A stretch of 64,000 nt of DNA from Epichloe hybrida (taxonomy: Eukaryota > Ascomycota > Sordariomycetes > Hypocreales > Clavicipitaceae), in NCBI GenBank assembly GCA_019022495.1, contig JAFEKR010000011.1:1364001-1428000 (forward strand), in the 5' to 3' direction. The position numbers and the translations under genes were made by a program. Every line of letters starts with the position of its first letter. Position 1 is the first letter of the stretch. Of the stretch, positions 57,754-64,000 are shown piece by piece. The notes under the pieces are model-generated. The model did no database searches and had not been told where the DNA came from. It worked only from the letters and a program-made list of their open reading frames with translations.

Positions 57754-59565
57754 CTACTTCTTCTTGATCTGTTGCTCAGGGTCATACTTGTCCTTCCATA
57801 TCCTACCGGGATAATACACGCGGTTAGCGGCCATCCAATCACCGGGCATGATAATAAGCAAACACGACGTCTATTCTTGAAACGTACCAGGAATTCCCCA
57901 TCGTCTTGTTCCCGGCCTTTTCAGCCAATCGATAGTACCGCGCCGCAGTGAACTGTGCAAGTATTACGCTTAGTCTTGCCTGCTGACCGTGGTTTGCATG
58001 TTTGGATGGCTCGTGGACTCTGTGTGGTATGCGGGGAGCGTCCGGTTGCAGCAGCATCATGATGCTTGCATGTCTGTCACCAAGTTACAGGGCCTAGTGA
58101 TGCGAGTGTTTTTTTTTCTTCCCACACTTGTGCTTGTGCGTCCGACAGAGCAATCTTCGTGCCCGACATGGTCGTGCATGATAAGACACATTGTTGGGCA
58201 GCAAGATTATGTATGGGCCGAAGCAGCCTCGACGTGATTCGATCCCCACTTTGAGGCTTCAACGGTTGTGCCGCCACGGGCAATGGCAAGTGCGAATCGC
58301 GAATCGCGCATCTTGGGAAATTCAGCTTACCTTGTCTTTCTTGCCTCCGAATCCATGTTCATAGCACCAGGCTGCGTCGTTCATGGCGTCTAGTTTGCCC
58401 AGTGGACTCTTTGTCAATTTATTCTTCTCTCTGACAAACCTTGCAAAATGAACTCGACTCACCACTATCTCCAAGATTCGCAGCAGTCTCATAATACTAC
58501 ACAATGTCAGAAAAGGGTGGTTTTTTTTCCCCCACCTTCACATCATCGTGTAATGCAACATCCTCGCACCGGACCAGTCACGAACCTGTCTGGCTGCAAA
58601 GGGGTCTTGCTCGATACCCCAGCCGTGACGAAAGCAGTTGGCGAGCTCGTAGATGGCCATGACCAACTCGCCTTTGGCGGCTCCGCCTTTCGTCATGCCT
58701 GCCTGAAGAGCCAGCTGCTCAACAGCTGCGGAATTCGATGCAGCGGCAGTGAGGTATTTGACGGCGTTTGGGGGGTCAGGCTCGCAACCCCATCCGTGTC
58801 TGTGGACGAGCTTCATCATCAGCACTCGCCACCTCGGCTCTGTCCTTTGGAAAGAAGCAAACGCGAGCAGGGCTCGCATCCAACCCGGGCATACCTCAGC
58901 GCAAGACCATACAAGACTTGACTCAGTGGGTTGTTGGCACCTTTTGGGTCAGCCAACCGTCCAAACATCATGGTTGATTCCGACAGGTTACCCTCTTCGT
59001 GTAGACGGATTGCCTGCTGGATGTCCTCATCTACTGCCTTGGTTGAAACAGGTGCTGGGCCAGGACGTCCCGGTCGGCTGTTGGGGCTCATTTGCGACAC
59101 GTTCTCGGATATGGCAGGAGTGCCGGGAGTGCCTCGCACCAAACTCTGTCCCGCAAGCATAGTTGCCCTCTTCTCCCACTGTGATTGATCCGTGGGATCC
59201 GTAGACGCTGTAATCACAGGCAAGTTCTCTGGGACATAATCCGATGACTCTGGTGAGCGGCTCAAGTGCAAGCGCTCCGAGAGTCGTCGTTTGGACGAGT
59301 GACTTGCTTGGGATGAAACAGAGGCGCTGCGGTCGCGGCTCGACCGGAATACGTCGAGACTTCGTCGTGGTGAGCGAAGCGATTTTTTGGGGGACACTAG
59401 CTTCTGGTCTCGGTCGTCTCCGGGAGGCTGTATGACTTCTTGGGACGTTGCATCCGTCCGTATGAATGTGAACTCGGCGCCATTCAGTTCGCGCGTAGCT
59501 TCCTCCCGTTCCAACGCTGCATCTTCGGCCCCGTCCTTGTTCTTAAGCATGTCGCGAAGCCCCAT
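57754..59565 (-). CDS. Sel1-repeat protein related to the mitotic inhibitor Nif1
   Basis: Six exons, complement(join(57754..57802,57888..57952,58331..58389,58463..58496,58586..58799,58895..59565)), give 363 residues; all phases agree. One exon is only 34 bp and the largest intron 378 bp. The N-terminal half (1-190) is Ser/Arg-rich and probably disordered, with many potential SP phosphorylation sites (SPKKSLRSPRR). The C-terminal half has Sel1/TPR-like repeats: ALRHGWGCEPDPPNAVKYLTAAA, IYELANCFRHGWGIEQDPFAARQYY, and DAAWCYEHGFGGKKDKFTAARYYRLAEKAG, ending KYDPEQQIKKK. Fission yeast Nif1 and budding yeast Dsf2 are relatives; Nif1 restrains the mitotic activator Nim1/Cdr1. The relation to those proteins is recalled from memory and the exact role here is unknown. 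The donor of exon 2 (GTTCGT) is unusual. Confidence 0.82.
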
Positions 59566-60871
59566 GGTTGGCAATGTCTGCACTGCAAAAGCTACGGGTT
59601 GATGGCAGCTTGTCCTGCGTCTCGTGTCCTGCGTCTCGTGTCCTGCGTCTCGTGGTAGAAGAGACGATGATCTCGGCGAGGGGCTGAGCTGTGGCGGTAC
59701 AAGCAATTGAATGCTGCGAATAACCGATGGACAGAAACGCGCGCGACGACAACGCCAAAGTCCTCTTATGCCGGGGCCAGGTCGTCGCTGGTTGCCTTGT
59801 CGTCAATGGAGCATATGGAGCATCGGCATTATTCGACCAACGGAGCTGTTCGCTGTTTCAAGGCGCGCCGTGGAAAAGGGCGGTTAATTGTTGACTAGGT
59901 AGAAAAAAGGACGCCGCGTTCGCCTTTTGTCGTTCGTCAGTGGCATGTTTTGGAGCGAGCACGGAGTACACACTGGCAGGAGCACATCAGGGTCCTTCCT
60001 GCTTTTGTAGCGGAGCGAATTGTCCGAAACGAGCGAACCGCTTTCTGTGGCTTGTTCGACGGCATCGTCCGACTCTGCTTGATTCACAATCAGTAACGAA
60101 TGAGAGGATGCAAGGATCTACTATTGATTGCATGTGTGTCTAGTTCCAAGCTTCGTCCGGTCTGAACCAGCTAGCCGGGCGCTAACCACGGGTCTGTCTG
60201 CCCGTCTGTCTGCCCGTCTGTCAGCGGACACGGTAGCTGTTAGTCAGCCTTGTGTGAACACATGGACCTCTGCTTATGTGCTTTATGCCATCATCAACCA
60301 TGAACCCTGTGCGTCTACTATGATCATGCATGCCTACTGTTCACGCTTCGATAAGTTACGAGATTCAACATCCCGTGAATAGAAACTACTACACTCTCGT
60401 GAATACAATTTTTGTTTACATCTAATGAGAGGAACTGTGACAATTCTGACTTTACATCGTACCTCCCTAGTCTTCTTTTCTTCCTTTTTTTTTTTGACGT
60501 CGTCACAGATTTCATGGCTCTCAATGGATAATTCATTCAGTCCTCGTTTTATATCAACGGTCTATGTCTCATGTCTATGTAATCCTTTCCTTTCCTCGTT
60601 GTGTCTTCACACAAGGGGATCCATTTGCAAGCGCACTTCAATATGGCACGCACACACTGCAGAAAAAGTTCTTCCGCCGAGCCAAGTTACTCCAATTTGC
60701 ATGGAAGGCTGTCCGACAAAGAAGAAATGAAATCGCACGAGTGTCATGAATGCTGGCTTGTTATACAATGTCTTGCCCAGCCAATCAATCGTCTTTTTTC
60801 TCCTCATCCACGATTTCGTGACTTAAGCAGGTTATCAAAACTTACCATGGGCAGCATTTCGCAACCATGTT
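59566..60871. other. Intergenic region upstream of the Sel1-repeat gene
   Basis: This is the promoter of the Sel1-repeat gene and the 3' flank of the CCCH gene, both on the minus strand. No gene is supported. Tandem repeats lie at 59612-59653 and about 60193-60222 (CTGTCTGCCCGT units). One TACGGAGTAC-like word (CACGGAGTACAC) lies at about 59959-59970. Confidence 0.5.
59612..59653. repeat. Three tandem copies of a 14-bp unit GTCCTGCGTCTCGT
   Basis: Three perfect or near-perfect units are read directly, 47 bp upstream of the Sel1-repeat gene's start codon. They therefore probably lie in its leader or core promoter. Confidence 0.88.
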
Positions 60872-62460
60872 TCAAAGCGGAATGAAGTCCTTTTGGTGCT
60901 CAAAGTCAGAATCATCCGAGTCCGCGTCGATATACTCTGCGACCTCGTCCGAGTCAACGTCGTCTGAGTCAATGGGATCTTCGCCGCTCGAAACGTCTTC
61001 ATCCATGGCATCGACTGCTTTGGCGGCGGCCTGATTGCGCAGGACGCTGGCCCTTTCACGGTGGAGGAGTTTACATCCCTTTGTCTTGCATGAGCCCATG
61101 TTGCTAAAGTCAGGGCACTCGTAGACATGGCGCTCAGCACAATCTGCTCCTTTATCACAGAAGCCATAGAAGCCGAACGCTTCGCAAACCAGGGCACCAG
61201 GAGCGGCTTTGGAGTGGGTGTATGGGCAGTCAGGTTTGGTGCAGTGGCCTTTTGCATAATGCAAACAATTGGGCACGCGTTCAGGGGTGGTCTCATGGGA
61301 AAGGTCGCAGGACTCGCCGTTGGAACATGTGCCGTCCTTGAGAAAGTCCTTGCAGACGGCCACCTTGGTTGGGTCGTGTTGGTAACGACAAGACGGACCT
61401 TTGGGGCAGGAACCTGTCATTATGTTGTCAGTTTACATGCAATGCCACATACCGGGCTCGTCTCGGAGTTTTGAGAATGCTCGTCCGATTTGTCTGGAGA
61501 AATTCAAGTATTACCGGTCGTTGAGAACATCTTGCAAGGTTGGGACAGCTTTTTGCGGGTTCCGGAGCAGCTGCTCATAGTCAGCATAGCGATCGCCACG
61601 GGCTTGGCGACATACCGTTGTGTTTGGACGATTCTATTTGCCACGAGATTGCCTGTCTTCGTCCGATGGAATCTCACACCAGCGACTACAGCCGTCTTGG
61701 GTGTTGCTGAGCTCCGGTCGTCTGCGCCCGTTGGGACTTTTGTATTAGTAACGAGGGAACTGTGTACTGCGTTATTGATACCGGAGCTCTTACCAGGAGC
61801 TTTCACAAGTTTTTTGCCACCATCAGCGACATGGAAGTGGATGCCTTCAATCACGATTTCATTCCTGCCTGCCGTTGGATTAGAGTTAGCAGTCGCATCA
61901 GCGGCTCTAGCCTGAGTACGGAGGTACTCGTTGAAACGTGATTTCTCGTGGGTCTTGCGATCCTTGAGCCTCTTTTGTCTGGTCTCTTCTATGGCTTTGA
62001 CGCGAGTTTGTGTGTCTTTTTCGTAAACGTTTGCATTGATTAGTTGTCGATGGCGGTCATTCCTAGACACCCAGCCCGAGTTTCCCGGGATTAAGCCCGG
62101 ACTTGACATGTTTGAATCGGAAGCATTTCCTGCTTGGTTTAGATGGAGGGTTCGATGGCGGTGGCTGGCTGGCGGTTTGCCAACTCGGTATGAGGCACCA
62201 GGATACGTGCCTCGTCCACGATAAGCATTCCCTCCTTTGTTGTAGTTAGTACCGTAGCAGAGCGCGACATCTGGGATAAACGGACGCCGATAGCCAGTTT
62301 GTAGATGATCTGGCGCAACTCCAGCTTGTTGACTTTTGTGTCTGTTGATTTGGCCTAGGGCCGGTCAGCGACGGGCGCAAGATGGCTAGAATGATTGTGA
62401 TTTGTAAATACCTGCGAGTTGCCCGATGCGAGCCAACAGGTCCCTTTCTTCTTCGGACAT
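60872..62460 (-). CDS. CCCH-type zinc finger protein with five fingers (ZC3H3-like)
   Basis: Four exons, complement(join(60872..61413,61515..61570,61616..62354,62412..62460)), give 461 residues. The start is MSEEERDLLARIGQLAG. The basic middle part contains KAIEETRQKRLKDRKTHEKSRFNEYL and EIVIEGIHFHVADGGKKLV. Five consecutive C-X7/8-C-X4/5-C-X3-H fingers follow, beginning at CKMFSTTGSC, CKDFLKDGTC, CLHYAKGHC, CEAFGFYGFC and CPDFSNMGSC. The tail is acidic (Asp/Ser/Glu). The arrangement matches ZC3H3-type proteins, which take part in mRNA polyadenylation and export. The intron at 61571-61615 is only 45 bp, in frame and stop-free, so it may be retained. The intron before exon 4 lies inside the first finger and must be removed to complete it. 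Cellular place is presumably the nucleus. Confidence 0.86.
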
Positions 62461-62860
62461 GAGCGCGGTGATGATGGGCGATCGATTGAAAAAGTGCATG
62501 CGCTTTCACTGAGAAACAATAACAAGCGTGTTTCGGCGAAGCAATGAAGAAAGGAGGAGTCAGGGAAAGGCAAGACGTGACTTGTGACGGTGACGGCACG
62601 GGGCTGGCTGCCTGCCTGCCTGCTACCAGTGCGGAGGATTAGTCAGCAATGGCGCCGCTTGTGCTGGAAGCTGGCCGTTGGATTCCGACAAACACCAAAT
62701 TATCCCATCGAAAGCCGTCTCCGTACTCACCAACGATTTCTGGCTCGATCCAGGACTGACTTCTTATACACACGAAAACTTTTCGGCAATTAGGCTGCCC
62801 AGGAGCCAAAGGAAAAAGAAAAGCCATTTCTTGCAGGCAGTCCCCAGGACACTTAAAGCC
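62461..62860. promoter_or_regulatory. Divergent promoter region shared by the CCCH gene and THOC7
   Basis: Only 400 bp separate the start codons of two divergent genes whose families both act in nuclear mRNA export. No TATA box is evident. A TTGCAGGCAG acceptor-like sequence 22 bp before the THOC7 ATG could end a leader intron. Upstream of that ATG the frame stays open for 61 codons without another ATG. Confidence 0.55.
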
Positions 62861-63901
62861 ATGGCTTCCTGGGATCTGCTGGACGAGAAGAGCGAAGCTG
62901 AGCTTCACAAATCCCGTCTTCTCAATGTCGAGGAGAAGCCCTTCAAGCGAATCACCAAACGACTCGTCTCCATCTCTTCTGTTGTATCCAAAACCACGGA
63001 CGTCAACGCTTCGGCCCAAAACGGGGGCGATGCTGGTGCCCGAGCCGGCCAAGACAACTTGAAACAAGACCTCACGCTCGACTTCGCCGCCTTTGACAGC
63101 AGCATCGCGCGTCTCCAGTTCCTTCACGACGCCAACCGACGCGAGCGCGAGCGATATGCTGCCGACCAGCAGCGCATCCTGGCGGAATGCCAGACCGTCC
63201 GGACCAGCAACGGACGGCTACGAGAACAGCTCGATGGCGCGCGGGTGACGCTCGCCCAGAGGAAGAAGTTTGATGAGCTAGCGGAGAGGATCACTTCCAA
63301 CAGATTACTGCGGCCGCGGGAGGATCAGCTTGCGAATTTGTCCAAACTCGAGGAGGAATGCAAGGAGCTGGAACGAGAAAGCGAAACATATAAAGAGACG
63401 TGGAAGGAGCGCCGGGAACAGTTTAACAGGATCATGGAGGAAGGCATGATGTTGAGACGGCAAATCCGCGACGAGAAAGAGGAGGTTGATCGACGAGAGG
63501 GCATGAATGAGGAGGGCGAAGACGAGGCAGACGGTGAGAGGGACGGCACCACGCCGAGGCCGGTTCCCAGTGGGCATGCTACACCACGGCCAGACGGGGA
63601 TGTGCAGACGAAAGCCGACAATGACGAGGATGCCGCGAATGCTGCGGCGTCGAGCGCGGGAAGGACGCCTAGGGACGGCACACCTGCGCCTGAAAAGGGA
63701 TCCAAGTCTGCGCCAACGCCGTCTGAAACAGCATCTTCATTACCACAAGGGACGTCGCACTATCTGCAAGTTCCAGATGGCGCAACACATTCGCATCAAA
63801 GCGACGTGGGCACAGCAGACGTCGACATGGAGGACCAAGAGGAGTCGCGGAGGGCAGCACCAGACAACCAGAGTGAGGACGGAATGGAACTTGATGAATA
63901 A
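62861..63901 (+). CDS. THO complex subunit 7 (THOC7/Mft1)
   Basis: This is a component of the nuclear THO/TREX complex that couples transcription elongation to mRNP assembly and export and limits R-loops. It is a single exon of 346 residues. The start MASWDLLDEKSEAELHKSRLL has a good context (AAAGCCATGG). The open frame continues upstream without an ATG. The region 30-215 is the THOC7 domain (PF05615): GQDNLKQDLTLDFAAFDSSIARL at about 63-85, then a long coiled coil (RRERERYAADQQRILAEC onwards, about 93-210). The remaining 130 residues are acidic, Ser/Pro/Thr-rich and probably disordered, ending EDGMELDE. Family length is variable because of this tail. Identity is strong from the N-terminal and coiled-coil pattern. 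Confidence 0.88.
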   Translation: MASWDLLDEKSEAELHKSRLLNVEEKPFKRITKRLVSISSVVSKTTDVNASAQNGGDAGARAGQDNLKQDLTLDFAAFDSSIARLQFLHDANRRERERYAADQQRILAECQTVRTSNGRLREQLDGARVTLAQRKKFDELAERITSNRLLRPREDQLANLSKLEEECKELERESETYKETWKERREQFNRIMEEGMMLRRQIRDEKEEVDRREGMNEEGEDEADGERDGTTPRPVPSGHATPRPDGDVQTKADNDEDAANAAASSAGRTPRDGTPAPEKGSKSAPTPSETASSLPQGTSHYLQVPDGATHSHQSDVGTADVDMEDQEESRRAAPDNQSEDGMELDE

Positions 63902-64000
63902 GGAGCTGAGCGTTTTCCATCGCAGCCCTTCACCCAAGGGCCATGTACTATCATGTTTTTTTTTTCTCTGAAAATGAGATATCACGACCATCAGGGACAC
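63902..64000. other. 3' flank of THOC7 to the end of the window
   Basis: This is untranslated sequence after the THOC7 stop, with a T-run at 63955-63964. Nothing else is visible in 99 bp. Confidence 0.5.

Noticed and set aside
1..64000. tRNA, rRNA or other RNA genes
   Set aside because: I looked for GGTTCGAA-type B boxes with a matching A box and found none that could fold convincingly. A covariance-model scan would be decisive.

Overview
The window comes from a filamentous ascomycete (Pezizomycotina). The genes have short GT-AG introns with CTAAC/CTGAC branch points, the cell-wall proteins are of fungal type, and a repeat island shows the transition-only decay typical of repeat-induced point mutation (RIP). 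The gene set fits a sordariomycete, probably Hypocreales. Placement below class is a guess.

Left arm (1-27.3 kb), GC-balanced and gene-bearing: a DUF3605 protein (-), UDP-glucose pyrophosphorylase UGP1 (+), a small GPI-anchored Ser/Thr-rich wall protein (+), a Zn2Cys6 transcription factor (-), a patatin-like protein that appears to have lost its catalytic residues (-), the Paf1-complex subunit LEO1 (-), a CPA-type cation/proton antiporter (-), and divergent from it a MOB2-type activator of NDR kinases (+). UGP1 supplies UDP-glucose for glucan synthesis, the GPI protein sits in the wall, and MOB2/NDR kinases control polarity and wall growth, so the arm has a loose cell-surface theme. Nothing suggests co-regulation.

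Centre (27.56-51.0 kb), an AT-rich island without intact genes. Its two edges carry a perfect 34-bp terminal inverted repeat (27562-27595 and 50966-50999) flanked by TAA duplications, so the block is one PIF/Harbinger-type DNA transposon of about 3.1 kb. Three Ty1/Copia LTR retrotransposons inflate it to 23.4 kb: copy A1 (28132-34887, minus), element B (34895-41733, plus) and copy A2 (44067-50817, minus). Each retroelement has 258- or 308-bp LTRs and a perfect 5-bp target duplication. Transposase, gag, integrase, reverse transcriptase and RNase H can still be recognised, but stop codons fill them and most catalytic acids are now Asn or Lys. Removing the Harbinger element and one TAA joins two minus-strand open segments in frame, so it probably landed in a small gene for a secreted-type protein. 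Imperfect ~100-bp direct repeats flank that locus.

Right arm (51-64 kb): a bZIP transcription factor with a predicted membrane segment after the zipper (+), a Sel1-repeat protein related to fission yeast Nif1 (-), a five-finger CCCH protein of the ZC3H3 type (-), and divergent from it the THO-complex subunit THOC7/Mft1 (+). The last two share a 400-bp promoter region and both families act in mRNA export.

Exon coordinates were worked out by hand from splice consensus, branch points, phase and family similarity recalled from memory. No alignment or search was run. No tRNA, rRNA or CRISPR array was recognised.
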